Under the pieces are notes generated by a model, which saw only the letters and a program-made list of their open reading frames with translations, searched no databases and had not been told where the DNA came from. Source: an uncultured Peptococcaceae bacterium (GTDB lineage: Bacteria > Bacillota > Desulfotomaculia > Desulfotomaculales > Desulfocucumaceae). Taken from it: a stretch of DNA of 53,836 bases. Shown one piece after another: positions 24,679 to 34,838 of the stretch; the first letter of the stretch is position 1; each line of letters begins with the position of its first letter. The DNA lies in the NCBI GenBank assembly GCA_958417755.1, contig CATZDY010000003.1:1-53836 (forward strand). The letters run 5' to 3'. The position numbers were made by a program, and so were the translations under genes.

Positions 24679-26370
24679 GTGAAAGAAATGAAGGATGTGA
24701 GGCATCTGAAGTCCATTCAAACCAAGTTTATGGTTCTTATCTTGGGATGTGTTCTGCTAGCAGTTACTGTAATCGGCGGATCAGGTGTTTTGAACGCCAA
24801 AAATACAGTGGATCAGGATTCTACCCAGATTATGAACCTGATTTGTAGTAAAAAAGCCGAAGAAATGGACGGATTGTTGTCACGAATTGAACAGTCGGTC
24901 AAAACCCTTGCGGTTTATGCCACAGACCAGTTGGAAAGTGTAGACCGGCTTAAAACTGATGCCGCATACATGGAAGAATATACAAAAAAATTAGAATCCG
25001 TAGCTGTCAATGCAGCCAACAATACAGAAGGCGCAGTGGCGGTATATGTTCGTTATAATCCGGAATTTGCTCCCCCCACTTCAGGATTATTCTGGAGCAA
25101 AACATCTTTAAGCGGTATCTTTCAACAACTTGTGCCCACTGATTTTTCCGGCTACAGCCCGTCGGATATAGAACATGTGGGCTGGTATTATATTCCGGTA
25201 AAAAACGGGAAAGCAACCTGGATGGAGCCTTATCTAAACCAAAATATTAATGTATATATGATATCATTTGTAATTCCGTTGTATATGGACAATCAAACAG
25301 TCGGCGTAGTGGGCATGGATATTGATTTCAATGTGCTCACAAAGAGCGTGGCAGATATGCAGGTATACCAGAGCGGCTATGCGTTTCTGACGGATGAACA
25401 TGCCAAGGTCATGTACCACAAAGAACTCCCCATTGGAGTGGCCATGGAAACGACAGACAGCAGTCTGTTGCCTGTGGCCAGGGAGCTGGAAAACGGAACC
25501 AGTGGGAGTTCCCTTTTTGCATACCAATGGAAAGGTGAGGCAAAGAAACTGGCCTTCCGCAGTCTTTCCAATGGTATGAGACTGGTCATCACTGCACCAG
25601 TCACAGACATTGATAGGGCGAAGAATAAACTGGTTCTACATAACTCTGTGGCAACAGTGTTAATCGCAGCCTTATCCATCCTGTTGACTGTGTTGCTGAC
25701 ACGCAAGATAATCCGCCCCTTAAAAGAACTGAACGTAGCAGCCCAGAAAATCGCGAAAGGGGATTTGAGTGTTTCTATTTCCCAGGTAACCAAGGATGAG
25801 GTAGGAACCCTTGCAGACAGCTTCCAGATGACTGTAAACCATTTGCAGAATTATATTGAGTATATCAATGGATTGGCTTACCGGGACGCTTTGACTGGCG
25901 TAAAAAACAAGGCTGCCTATGAAGATGCGGTGAAGCGCATGGAAGAACGGATGCGCTTGGAACATCCGGAGTTTGCAGTGGTGGTATTTGACCTCAATAA
26001 TCTGAAATGGGTGAATGATACCTATGGTCATGACTTTGGGGATATGCTGATCATTGATTTCTGCAAAATCATCTGCCAGACTTTTAAAAGCAGTCCGGTT
26101 TACCGGATTGGTGGTGATGAATTTGTGGTGATTTTAGAAAATTCGGATTTGAAGCAGTATCCAATGCTATTGGAAAAATTCCAGCAGAATGTGCTGGAAT
26201 ATAATGAAAATGTCCGCACAGACAGTCAACTATCCATTGCAAGGGGCATTGCGATTTACAATCACGAGATAGATTTGGTTTTTGGCAATGTCTTTAAACG
26301 AGCGGATGAAGCCATGTATCAGAATAAAGCAAGCATGAAAGTACAGATAGAAGATCCGAACAATGACTAA
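24679..26370 (+). CDS. Membrane sensor diguanylate cyclase (Cache-HAMP-GGDEF)
   Basis: Start taken as GTG 24679; ATG 24688 and GTG 24697 are also possible and none has a good ribosome binding site. The protein of about 563 residues has a transmembrane helix (about 17-38), an extracellular double-Cache sensor (about 45-315, with GAVAVYVRYNPEFAPPTSG and VGVVGMDIDF), a second helix (about 320-343), a HAMP domain (344-395, ending VGTLADSFQM) and a GGDEF domain (about 400-555, LAYRDALTGVKNKAAYE and RIGGDEFVVIL). The active-site loop is intact, so it should make c-di-GMP. No RxxD inhibitory site is present ahead of GGDEF. The Cache ligand is probably a small carboxylate or amino acid. Confidence 0.92.
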   Translation: MKEMKDVRHLKSIQTKFMVLILGCVLLAVTVIGGSGVLNAKNTVDQDSTQIMNLICSKKAEEMDGLLSRIEQSVKTLAVYATDQLESVDRLKTDAAYMEEYTKKLESVAVNAANNTEGAVAVYVRYNPEFAPPTSGLFWSKTSLSGIFQQLVPTDFSGYSPSDIEHVGWYYIPVKNGKATWMEPYLNQNINVYMISFVIPLYMDNQTVGVVGMDIDFNVLTKSVADMQVYQSGYAFLTDEHAKVMYHKELPIGVAMETTDSSLLPVARELENGTSGSSLFAYQWKGEAKKLAFRSLSNGMRLVITAPVTDIDRAKNKLVLHNSVATVLIAALSILLTVLLTRKIIRPLKELNVAAQKIAKGDLSVSISQVTKDEVGTLADSFQMTVNHLQNYIEYINGLAYRDALTGVKNKAAYEDAVKRMEERMRLEHPEFAVVVFDLNNLKWVNDTYGHDFGDMLIIDFCKIICQTFKSSPVYRIGGDEFVVILENSDLKQYPMLLEKFQQNVLEYNENVRTDSQLSIARGIAIYNHEIDLVFGNVFKRADEAMYQNKASMKVQIEDPNND

Positions 26371-26415
26371 ACCTAGATTATGCCAGTGCTTGTATTGAAT
26401 AGAATACCATGCCCC

Positions 26416-26455
26416 AAAGGTGCAAATCCCAGCATAAAAGGATGCACCTTTTTTG
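26416..26455 (+). terminator. Terminator after the Cache-GGDEF gene
   Basis: Stem AAAGGTGCA/TGCACCTTT with an 18-base loop, then TTTTGTTT. Confidence 0.8.
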
Positions 26456-26518
26456 TTTAAATCTATCTATCTTAGCACTACAGATGTGAACATAAAATAC
26501 ATATGAAAACAAGCGCAG

Positions 26519-27330
26519 ATGTCTCAGGAACAGATGGCAGAAAAGCTTCATGTATCCCGGCAGGCAGTGACGAAATGGGAAACCGGCGCCAGCATGCCGG
26601 ATATTGAGAATCTCCGGGCAATTTCAGTGTTATTTCACATCACTCTGGACGAAGTTTTGGAGAATCAAGCGCCCACTCCCTCAAAACGAGATTTTCTCTT
26701 TGCCAGTGTAACGGAATATGACATAGACTGTGAGAAATGTTATGACATTACTTTTGCCAGGGCAAAGCAGGTCATGTTTACCAGTTATGAAGGAGAGAAA
26801 ATACATGTTCAACTGGCCTCTGACCAGATTGCAAACATACAGAGCGCATTGAAGGTGAAAATTGATGATGTAAAAAAGAAGATTGATGTGCATGTGCACC
26901 GCTTCGGATCCATGACTGAAACAATGGCCAAAGAAGCCCTATATATCTTCGTTCGTTTGCCTCGCAGTATGTTAAAGGGATTGAACTTTTCGGGCACACT
27001 GAAACACTAATGCTTTAAAATATGGAGGCAGAGAATGTGGAGTTTTCTGGCAAAGTGTCCCAGTTATGCTGAACAGCGTTTCTGGTCATATAGAACTCAA
27101 CAGCAATGAAGATATGGAACAGCTTGAATGAGCGGCTGGATATCAATCAGATTTCTGCCACTTCAAAGCTGATTCTGCCCCTACATACGGACTTTTCACA
27201 TTACCCGGGGTTATGGCCAACAGCATCCTCCATGAAAAGGATGGCAAGCACACCCCAGGACTTTTCCTTGCAAGGTGATAATGCAAAAATCTGTAAAAAT
27301 ATAATCGAGCTCAAGGAATATGCTGCCCAA
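26519..27330 (+). pseudogene. Xre HTH-DUF4097 regulator, broken at both ends
   Basis: The longest intact piece (26519-27010) gives most of an Xre helix-turn-helix (MSQEQMAEKLHVSRQAVTKW to ITLDEVLEN) and the start of a DUF4097-type beta domain. The usual first helix is lost: in-frame TGA at 26504-26506 precedes KQAQMSQEQ. After the stop at 27010, further DUF4097 pieces appear in shifted frames: ENVEFSGKVSQLC, NSVSGHIELNSNEDMEQ, DINQISATSKLILPLHTDF and DFSLQGDNAKICKNIIELK up to about 27330. At least three disabling changes are needed, so the gene is decayed. Its end runs into the stop of the convergent EAL gene. Confidence 0.75.
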
Positions 27331-29419
27331 AGGCCATTTGCTCAAAATCTTTCACTGGAACAGGACGGGAAAATACATAGCCCTGTAATAAATCGCAACT
27401 GGCTTCCCGCAGGAATTGAGCCTGGGCTGGGGTTTCCACCCCTTCAGCCACTGTGGTCATATCCAGCTTATCTGTCATGTTAATAATCGACATGATGACA
27501 ACCCGCTCCCGAGGATTATCCATCTGCTGGGAACTGAAAAATGCTCGATCCAACTTAACTGTATCCACACTGATATCTTTCAAGATGTTTAGAGAGGAAT
27601 ATCCACTGCCAAAATCATCCATGGAACAACGGTAGCCACATTGGTGGAATTCATCAATTACCTTTATCAGGGCCTCAGGATTTTCAAATACCAGTGTTTC
27701 AGTCAGTTCCATCTCCAGCAGTGCAGGAGGCACACCATACTTTTTACGGATTTCTTCGTATTGCTGCAGGAAATCCGGATCAATAAAGTGGGCCCGGGAT
27801 ATGTTAACAGAAATGGGCAGCAGCCTTACGCCACGATCCATCCATTTACGCAACAGGGCACACACTTTCTCAAACACATATAAATCCAGTTTCACAATAA
27901 AGTTATTCTTTTCAAAGAAAGGAATAAAGTCATTGGGAGGGATCAGTCCTTTTTCTGGATCCAACCAGCGCACCAAAGCCTCTGCCCCTGCAATGGACTG
28001 GTCTTGCAGTGATTGTTTTGGTTGCAGGTAAACGATAAACTCTTCATTTCTGAGGGCATCTTGCATACGGTTTTCCATTTCCTTTTCCCGCATCATTTTC
28101 AGGCGATCCAATTCAGAATAAAACATGCAAACACATAACTTTGCGCCAGCAGTATTTTTGAGGTTTTTGCGAGCCACATTCGCCCGGTCCTGTATTTGCA
28201 TTATAGGCAGTTCCGGGTCATCAATTGTGTAAACCCCTGCTGTCAGCGACAAGATATATTTGTGTTCAGCATTTAAATTAAAGCTGTTGATTTCCCTGGC
28301 CATGGTATTGAGGCGGGTTTCAAGCTCTTCCTGGGGGCAAGCCTTGAGCAGAAGACTGAAATTGTCTGCAGAAGTGCGGGCAACATATTCCCCCTGCTCC
28401 AAATGCTTGCAAATGATGTCATGGACATATTTTAAGGTCAGGTTTCCACCTTCAATACCATACAGATCATTGATTAATTTAAATTTTTGCACGTCCAGAC
28501 AAACACATTCATAGGTCCCTGGGGGAGATGCTTTAACCGCCTTGCCGGCTTGCAGCTCAAAGCAGGTGCGGTTATAACCCTCTGTCACTGGATCAATAAA
28601 CGCAAGCCTTTCAAGCTGAGCATTTGTCTCCTTTTGCAGTTCCCTTTGCCGAGTAATATCCGTGATGTCAATATAAACGATCAGATAAACAGGATCCCCC
28701 TCAACCCAATCAATACAATCCCCGTTTAATTGTAGCCACACAGGATTTCCAGCGCTATCCAGGGCCTTTAAGGTAAACTGAACCGGCTTTCCTTTACGCA
28801 TAACCCCATGGTTTTTTCTGCATGTTGCCTCATTTTCCTGGTCCTTTAGATTCACCAAGGAATATTGGTGCTGACATCCAAAGAAGTTGCTAAATCGTTC
28901 ATTGGCATCAACAAACTGGAAACTTGTTTCCCTGATTCTGAATTTGGCAACAAAGCCTGGGATGCTGTTATAGGTCACAGTTTGTTCTACCTGCATTTGA
29001 ATCAAATCACTGATATCAGTCATGACCGTATAGGCTATGGGAGTCCCATCCGCCATTTCCCGCGTAAAAGTCCCCACAATCTTAATCCACATCGTGTGAC
29101 CACTTTTATTCCGCATGCGCGTAATGTGCTCATACCGCGTTTGTCCAGTGGCAATCGCCTTGGTAACATTATCCACTAGATTATCCCAGTCATCTATATT
29201 GCTTTGAAAATACCGGTCGCATTGGTTATGGAAAACAGCTTCATATTCCTCCTTTGAATAGCCGATTAAGTCATAGTAGTAATCATTCGCCCACACCACG
29301 GTAAAGTGTTTATCCAGCAAATGCTTGCTTACACTTACACGCATAGAAGTCATGAGTAGGTTATAGTCACTATCTTCCACGAAACCTCTTTTGTTTTGCT
29401 CCTTTTCTTGCCTGTCCAT
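27311..29419 (-). CDS. PAS-PAS-degenerate GGDEF-EAL phosphodiesterase
   Basis: A 702-residue cytoplasmic protein with two PAS domains (about 25-140, 150-258), a GGDEF domain (about 268-430) and an EAL domain (about 445-690). The GGDEF loop is SADNF (about 350-354), so cyclase activity should be lost, although it may still bind GTP. The EAL side is complete: AEALVRW, SVNISRAHFIDP, ELTETLVF, DDFGSGYSSL, KLDRAF and VAEGVET. It should cleave c-di-GMP. The PAS pair closely resembles that of the hybrid kinase at 32228-34621 (SVSKHLLDKHFTVVWANDYY versus SVSKHLMDEYFTVIWANDYF). ATG follows GGAGG. It is the last of four same-strand signalling genes. Confidence 0.93.
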   Translation of the reverse strand: MDRQEKEQNKRGFVEDSDYNLLMTSMRVSVSKHLLDKHFTVVWANDYYYDLIGYSKEEYEAVFHNQCDRYFQSNIDDWDNLVDNVTKAIATGQTRYEHITRMRNKSGHTMWIKIVGTFTREMADGTPIAYTVMTDISDLIQMQVEQTVTYNSIPGFVAKFRIRETSFQFVDANERFSNFFGCQHQYSLVNLKDQENEATCRKNHGVMRKGKPVQFTLKALDSAGNPVWLQLNGDCIDWVEGDPVYLIVYIDITDITRQRELQKETNAQLERLAFIDPVTEGYNRTCFELQAGKAVKASPPGTYECVCLDVQKFKLINDLYGIEGGNLTLKYVHDIICKHLEQGEYVARTSADNFSLLLKACPQEELETRLNTMAREINSFNLNAEHKYILSLTAGVYTIDDPELPIMQIQDRANVARKNLKNTAGAKLCVCMFYSELDRLKMMREKEMENRMQDALRNEEFIVYLQPKQSLQDQSIAGAEALVRWLDPEKGLIPPNDFIPFFEKNNFIVKLDLYVFEKVCALLRKWMDRGVRLLPISVNISRAHFIDPDFLQQYEEIRKKYGVPPALLEMELTETLVFENPEALIKVIDEFHQCGYRCSMDDFGSGYSSLNILKDISVDTVKLDRAFFSSQQMDNPRERVVIMSIINMTDKLDMTTVAEGVETPAQAQFLREASCDLLQGYVFSRPVPVKDFEQMAFGQHIP

Positions 29420-29590
29420 TGCTCATCTTCCTCCTGTTTTCAAAGCAATCCAGCGACATATTGCCATTCTTTTGCGTGAATATATCGGAGAGCAGAACAT
29501 CATATGCCTCTTGCTGCGTAATAAGGCATCCCGCCAAAAGGCTTGCCCAATGTTTTAGAAAAACAGTTCACATCCTTTTGCTTTCCATTT

Positions 29591-30853
29591 TCATGAAAAG
29601 GGAAGGTCATGAACATCTCCAGGCTTGTCATTTGATACACATGTTTTTTGCTTTAGCTTTTGTTGATACATTTGTTTATCCGCTTCCTGAATCAGTTCGT
29701 CTATGTCCTGAAAACCTTCTCCTGTTACAAAGCCTAAGCTTATGGACATTGAATAGGGGTATTTTTCCGAATGACTTTCAGCCGCCAACCCTTGCTGAAC
29801 CTGTTGCATACGCTGCTCCAGCAACGACTGTTCTGGGTCGAAAAACAGCAGGATAAATTCATCGCCCCCATATCGAAACAATTGGTCCCGCCCTTTTCGG
29901 CAATGAAGCCTTAAATGGCGTACAACAGCCAGCAAATATTCGTTACCCTGGGCGTGTCCCAAAGTATCGTTGATTGTCTTTAGATCATTTAAGTCAAGGA
30001 AACATAGGCAAAACTTCAGCTTATTTTGCAAGGCTTCTGCTAAAACCTCCCGTGCCCGTTGCCGGTTATAGCAACCTGTCAGGGGATCAAGATAGGCAAT
30101 GGACCGCAAATCCTGTTCCTTTTGCCGTTCTATGGCCAGGATCTGCTTGGCCTTGGAATTTTGGATGCGATATTGCTCAAGTTGGGTCATGCGATGTGCA
30201 AACACCATGGCAAGGTAGCAACCTATAATCACAATGACGCTGGATTTAATCCCCCACAGTTTGAGGACTAGGAAATTCCCGGGTGCATAATAAACCAGCA
30301 AGTTTAGGCACAAATAAGCGTACATCACAGTCATCAGGACAAACAGAAAATGTAAGTTCAGCCTATCTTTTAGGATATCCCGCATCATGCTTTGCCCTCC
30401 CCTTCGGCTGGCCAAGTGAAACAATAGACCAGATACAGCAAATCCGATTACTATGGGGTAGTGCTTGATATTCCCAGGGTCTGAGGTATGACTGTCAAAG
30501 GCTGATAGGGGGACATTCATAAAAACAGCCAGCGCATCGCGGAAAAAAATATTGAACGCAAGTCCAACCAAAGCACCACTCAAGGCGCTGGTCGCAGTCT
30601 CCAAAGGGTAACCCCGGTGCACCAGGTTGACTTCTGCCAGTAAAAAACAGCAGAAAATGCACCAATTAACAATGAGGTGAAAGTTGAGTATACTACACAG
30701 AAAAAATACCACATAATTGACGGCAAATGCTGCAAGGATGTAGCGTGTTTTCACCTGGGGGATTTCCAGGATGATCTCCATGTATTTGAAAAAATACCAA
30801 TTATAATAGTAATAGGCCATCAAGGTGACCAACAATTTCACTACATCATCCAT
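29591..30853 (-). CDS. Membrane diguanylate cyclase (GGDEF)
   Basis: A 420-residue protein. The N-terminal half (about 1-225) has six or seven hydrophobic segments, an integral-membrane sensor of no named family. A short coiled linker (QNSKAKQILAIERQKEQDL) leads into GGDEF (about 250-405) with AYLDPLTGCYNRQRA, DLNDLKTINDTLGHAQG and intact FRYGGDEFILLF. It should synthesise c-di-GMP. RKGRD ahead of GGDEF is not a proper RxxD inhibitory site. ATG follows GGAGGGGG, and the upstream GGDEF gene ends 14 bp before, so the two are co-transcribed. Confidence 0.92.
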   Translation of the reverse strand: MDDVVKLLVTLMAYYYYNWYFFKYMEIILEIPQVKTRYILAAFAVNYVVFFLCSILNFHLIVNWCIFCCFLLAEVNLVHRGYPLETATSALSGALVGLAFNIFFRDALAVFMNVPLSAFDSHTSDPGNIKHYPIVIGFAVSGLLFHLASRRGGQSMMRDILKDRLNLHFLFVLMTVMYAYLCLNLLVYYAPGNFLVLKLWGIKSSVIVIIGCYLAMVFAHRMTQLEQYRIQNSKAKQILAIERQKEQDLRSIAYLDPLTGCYNRQRAREVLAEALQNKLKFCLCFLDLNDLKTINDTLGHAQGNEYLLAVVRHLRLHCRKGRDQLFRYGGDEFILLFFDPEQSLLEQRMQQVQQGLAAESHSEKYPYSMSISLGFVTGEGFQDIDELIQEADKQMYQQKLKQKTCVSNDKPGDVHDLPFS

Positions 30854-30867
30854 CTTTCCCCCTCCTT

Positions 30868-32040
30868 TCAGCAGCGCCTGGCTTGCTTATTCTCATACAT
30901 CAACTGATCCGCTTCGTCAAGATATTCCGCCAGCCTTTTGTCAGGATGAGAAGGAACATAGACAACACCAAAGCTAAACGGCATTCCAGGGGTTTTATTG
31001 TTTTCAAGTTCTTCCCGAATGCTGTTTAACCTTATTTTCGTAATTTCCAGTTCACAATCTAGCATGAGAACCAGGAATTCATCCCCGCCAATTCGCGCTA
31101 AAATGTCTTTACCCCTTAGCTTGCTGCGGATCTCTAAGGCAAAGGTCTTCAAATAATAATCCCCAGCCAGGTGGCCTTGGGTATCATTCACCTGTTTTAA
31201 GGAATCCAAATCAATGAAGACCATAGAAAAGGGGTCACCAGACTCTACCAGGGAATGCATATAATGTAGAACATAGGTTCTGGTATAAGCACCTGTTAAT
31301 TTATCTGTATAGGCCTCTTTTTCCATAAAGGCCGTTCGAGAGCGTTGACGCTGTTCTTCCAGCAACAGATAAAAGTTCTCCTCTTCCAAGTGGGCATTTT
31401 GCGTAATCCTGTAAACATGGATGCAAAAAAATACAAGCATTAATAATAACAACAAATTGCTGCCAATGAGAAACAAAGATACCAAAGTAGCAGGCAGCCA
31501 GAACATGGAAGGAATACTATCAATAAGGACAAAGCCCATCCAAAACCACATGGATTGGGCCAACAGCTTAAACTCATTCCCTTCGAAATTCCAAATCAGA
31601 TTTTTTTGCCTATCTATCATCATTGAAACCCCAAAGTCAAACAAGGTACCTGTCACACTAATCCCCCGCCCAACAAATTCATCCAAGACCCCCTTAACGT
31701 TGGAACCTGCCAAAAGGGCCAAAATACCCAGCACTATCAGATGTGTTGAGGTAAATAATAGAAAACGGATGTTGATGACAAAAAGAATTTTATGTTTTTG
31801 GTTTGAATATGGTAGCAAAATGGTACAGCCCACTAGATAAATCAAGATGTAGAACAATGGCAGGGGGATAGCCAACCAGATCATGGCCATCCCTAAAACC
31901 GTAATCATCCCATAACATAAGATTTTTCGTAAAATTGTATCAGAAAAAACAAACTGGACGCTACGTAAGCTTTGCAAGGCAGCGAACTGGTAAAAGGCTG
32001 TTGTCAAAAACACCAGCACAGACATTCCTATTGTTAACAA
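30868..32040 (-). CDS. Membrane diguanylate cyclase (GGDEF) with inhibitory site
   Basis: A 390-residue protein read from TTG 32040; GGAGG is 13 bases away and ATG 32025 is an alternative. Six or seven hydrophobic segments fill about 1-210, followed by a helical linker (HLEEENFYLLLEEQRQRSR) and GGDEF (about 232-385). The catalytic loop ARIGGDEFLVLM is intact. RGKD sits five residues before GGDEF, the canonical RxxD site by which c-di-GMP inhibits its own synthesis. It differs from its operon partner at 29591 in this control. The membrane sensor resembles that of the neighbour only in topology. Confidence 0.92.
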   Translation of the reverse strand: MLTIGMSVLVFLTTAFYQFAALQSLRSVQFVFSDTILRKILCYGMITVLGMAMIWLAIPLPLFYILIYLVGCTILLPYSNQKHKILFVINIRFLLFTSTHLIVLGILALLAGSNVKGVLDEFVGRGISVTGTLFDFGVSMMIDRQKNLIWNFEGNEFKLLAQSMWFWMGFVLIDSIPSMFWLPATLVSLFLIGSNLLLLLMLVFFCIHVYRITQNAHLEEENFYLLLEEQRQRSRTAFMEKEAYTDKLTGAYTRTYVLHYMHSLVESGDPFSMVFIDLDSLKQVNDTQGHLAGDYYLKTFALEIRSKLRGKDILARIGGDEFLVLMLDCELEITKIRLNSIREELENNKTPGMPFSFGVVYVPSHPDKRLAEYLDEADQLMYENKQARRC

Positions 32041-32227
32041 AGGGATTTAGCTCCCTCCTTTGTCCAAATGATGCCCCAAGGTGCTAAAACAACACCACTT
32101 GCTTGCCCAACAAACCATTTCTACCATCTTCAGGTCAACAAAAAGCTTAATAGAAAAATGTAAAAGCTTTTAGGGCCATACCCCTTGGGGGTCTGCTCTT
32201 TCATCTTTTTATCGAAAACAGTTATCT

Positions 32228-34621
32228 TCATTCATCCAAATAAGCCGCCATGATTTCCATGAGCCGTGCAATATGAATTGGCTTTGCCAAATGACCGTCC
32301 ATGCCCGCTGCCAGGGCATTCTTCACATCTTCAGGAAAAGCATTCGCCGTCATGGCAATGATTGGCATTTCTCTGGCATCTATCCGATCAAGGTCGCGTA
32401 TTCTGCGGGCTGCTTCATATCCATCCATCACAGGCATCTGGATATCCAAGAAAATCATGTCATAGGTCCCTTCTAGGGATTGGGCTATTTGTTCCACTGC
32501 CTCAAGTCCGTTGACCACTGAATCCACAATGGCCCCAGTACTTCCGATGATTTCCAGAGCAATTTCGAGGTTCAAATCATTATCCTCAGCCACCAGAATC
32601 CGTTTGCCCCTATAATCCGCCTCGGATAATTTTGCAGGCTGAAACTCTGGCAATGTGCTTCCTTGGTGAACCAGCTTGTGCAAGGTGGAAATGAGCTTAG
32701 ATTTAAAAAGCGGTTTTGCGATAAAACCGTTCACCCCAGCTTCCTTTGCCTCTACTTCATACTGTTCAGTGTTATAGGCAGAGAGAAGAATGATGGGAAC
32801 ACCATCTCCCACTGTTGCTCGAATTCTGCGGGTGGCTTCAATGCCGTTTATCCCCGGCATTTTAAAGTCCATAATCACAGCAAAATAGTCCTCCCCTAGT
32901 TGATGCTGCTTGAGGACCGATTCTATCGCCTTTTCCCCTGTATTAACCCAATGACCATTGAGCCCGATTTCTTGCATACAGTTGCTCATACTTTCACCAA
33001 CAATCTCATCATCATCCACAAGGAGTACAGAAAGGCCCACCAACTCCTTTGGGGCGCGCTCTTCCTTGTTCTGCAAGCGCAGAGGAATTTGTACAGTAAA
33101 ACGTGAGCCTTTCCCCAATTCGCTCTCCACCTGAATATTGCCACCCATCAATTGAACAATGTTATAACTAATAGACATACCAAGTCCAGTTCCCTGGATA
33201 TTGCGGATTATCTGGTCTTCTGCTCTTTCAAATGGTTTGAAAATCTTTTGCAAAAATTCCGACCTCATGCCACGCCCGTTGTCCTCAAAAATCAGTTCAT
33301 AATGCCCAATGCCCCGCTGAACCCCTTTTTCTCGGATTTCGATTAAAATTCGACCATTATTAGGGGTATATTTTATTGCATTGGAAAGGATATTCATCAG
33401 CACTTGCTGAAGCCTTTGGGGATCACCCTCCACAGACTCATGCTGCACCCCAATGACCCGAACATCCAGTTCATGGCCTTTGTGCTGGATTTCAGGCTGC
33501 ATCATGACCACCAAATCCTGCAGGGCTTCCCCAAGGTTGAATCCATCCTCAGATAGTTTCAATTGTCCGCTTTCGATTTTAGACATATCCAAAATCTCGT
33601 TGATAAGACCCAGCAACAGCTTTGAAGACCCGGAAATTTTCTGTAAACAGTCCAAAACCCGCTCCCGCTCTTCCACATGGACCCCGGCAATGGCTGTCAT
33701 TCCCACAATGGCGTTGATAGGGGTACGCAAGTCATGGCTCATCCGAGCCAAAAAATCGGATTTTGCCAGATTGGCTTTTTCAGCCATAGCTAAGGCTTCT
33801 TTCAATTGCTCCGTGCGTTCCTCTAACTTACGCTGCAATTCTTTTTGTTCAGTGAAATCTGTGATATCTATATAAACAATCAGATAAATGGGCTCCCCAT
33901 TGCTCCAACCTACACAGTCGCCATTCAGTTGTAACCAAGCGTTATGTCCATCCTTATCCTTGGTCTGAACCACAAAATGGACTTGATCCCCTCTTTTCAT
34001 GGCAGTCATATTCTCATCCAAAACAAACTTGCTGTCCGGCGTAATATGAGAGAAAGGAACAAAGTCCTTAAAATGGCCTTTCTTAATCCCAAAAAAATCA
34101 AGGAATTTTTGGTTTGCCTCAAGAAGGGTCAAATCATCCTTTCCCACACAATACTTGGCCACAAAACCTGGCAGATTATCGTAAGTGACTGTTTGCTCAA
34201 TTTGCATTTGCACAGCATCAGTAATATCAGTAAATGTAGAATAAATCACCGGAATACCGTTCATCCGTTCATCTGTAAAGGTACCCACGATTTTAATCCA
34301 AATATAGCTGCCCCCTTTCTGGGGCATTTTGCAAATACTCTCGTATCCCTGCTGACCAGTGATAATCGCTGTTTCAATGGCTTTGGCGAATTTCTCAAAT
34401 TCCACAAGATCCTGCTGGAAATATGTACTGCATTGGTTGTGAAAAATAGCCTCATATTCTTCTTTGGTGTAAAGGGTGCGTTCGTAAAAATAATCATTGG
34501 CCCAAATGACAGTAAAATACTCATCCATCAGATGCTTACTAACACTGACATGCAGCGAACTCATGAGCATATTATATTCATTATCCAATTGATCCACTGT
34601 TTGGGAAGCCTGCTTTTTCAT
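32228..34621 (-). CDS. Hybrid histidine kinase (PAS-PAS-HisKA-HATPase-REC-REC)
   Basis: A 797-residue soluble sensor. Two PAS domains (about 20-140, 150-258) are followed by a coiled coil (260-290), HisKA with phospho-acceptor His296 in MSHDLRTPIN, and HATPase_c (about 405-520; NILSNAIKYTP, DNGRGM, GTGLGMSISYN). REC1 follows (about 535-655, VLLVDDDE, MDFKMPG), then REC2 (about 675-795, ILVAEDND, LDIQMPVMDG). No HPt or output domain is present, so phosphate must pass to another protein. The PAS pair is nearly the same as in the EAL protein at 27311-29419. It leads the minus-strand set with two GGDEF genes and the EAL gene and is divergent from the tandem-GntR gene. Confidence 0.95.
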   Translation of the reverse strand: MKKQASQTVDQLDNEYNMLMSSLHVSVSKHLMDEYFTVIWANDYFYERTLYTKEEYEAIFHNQCSTYFQQDLVEFEKFAKAIETAIITGQQGYESICKMPQKGGSYIWIKIVGTFTDERMNGIPVIYSTFTDITDAVQMQIEQTVTYDNLPGFVAKYCVGKDDLTLLEANQKFLDFFGIKKGHFKDFVPFSHITPDSKFVLDENMTAMKRGDQVHFVVQTKDKDGHNAWLQLNGDCVGWSNGEPIYLIVYIDITDFTEQKELQRKLEERTEQLKEALAMAEKANLAKSDFLARMSHDLRTPINAIVGMTAIAGVHVEERERVLDCLQKISGSSKLLLGLINEILDMSKIESGQLKLSEDGFNLGEALQDLVVMMQPEIQHKGHELDVRVIGVQHESVEGDPQRLQQVLMNILSNAIKYTPNNGRILIEIREKGVQRGIGHYELIFEDNGRGMRSEFLQKIFKPFERAEDQIIRNIQGTGLGMSISYNIVQLMGGNIQVESELGKGSRFTVQIPLRLQNKEERAPKELVGLSVLLVDDDEIVGESMSNCMQEIGLNGHWVNTGEKAIESVLKQHQLGEDYFAVIMDFKMPGINGIEATRRIRATVGDGVPIILLSAYNTEQYEVEAKEAGVNGFIAKPLFKSKLISTLHKLVHQGSTLPEFQPAKLSEADYRGKRILVAEDNDLNLEIALEIIGSTGAIVDSVVNGLEAVEQIAQSLEGTYDMIFLDIQMPVMDGYEAARRIRDLDRIDAREMPIIAMTANAFPEDVKNALAAGMDGHLAKPIHIARLMEIMAAYLDE

Positions 34622-34838
34622 CAGATTGCCCCTCCTGCCTGCTTATGTGGACAGGCCACCACAAAATATTTGCCAAAACAATTGGCTAAGTTTTGACCGC
34701 ATGGTTGGCACAACCTTGTTCATTTCATATTTTTTTATTATATAAAACATCAGACATGAATTCAAGAAAGGGTTTCAATCAAAGCAAACCAATGTTAAAA
34801 TTGTAAAAACAAAACCTATTTAAATGGAGGAAGACGCC

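Noticed and set aside
29419..29856. Plus-strand 145-codon frame overlapping the GGDEF gene
   Set aside because: It overlaps two well-supported minus-strand genes and has no family resemblance.
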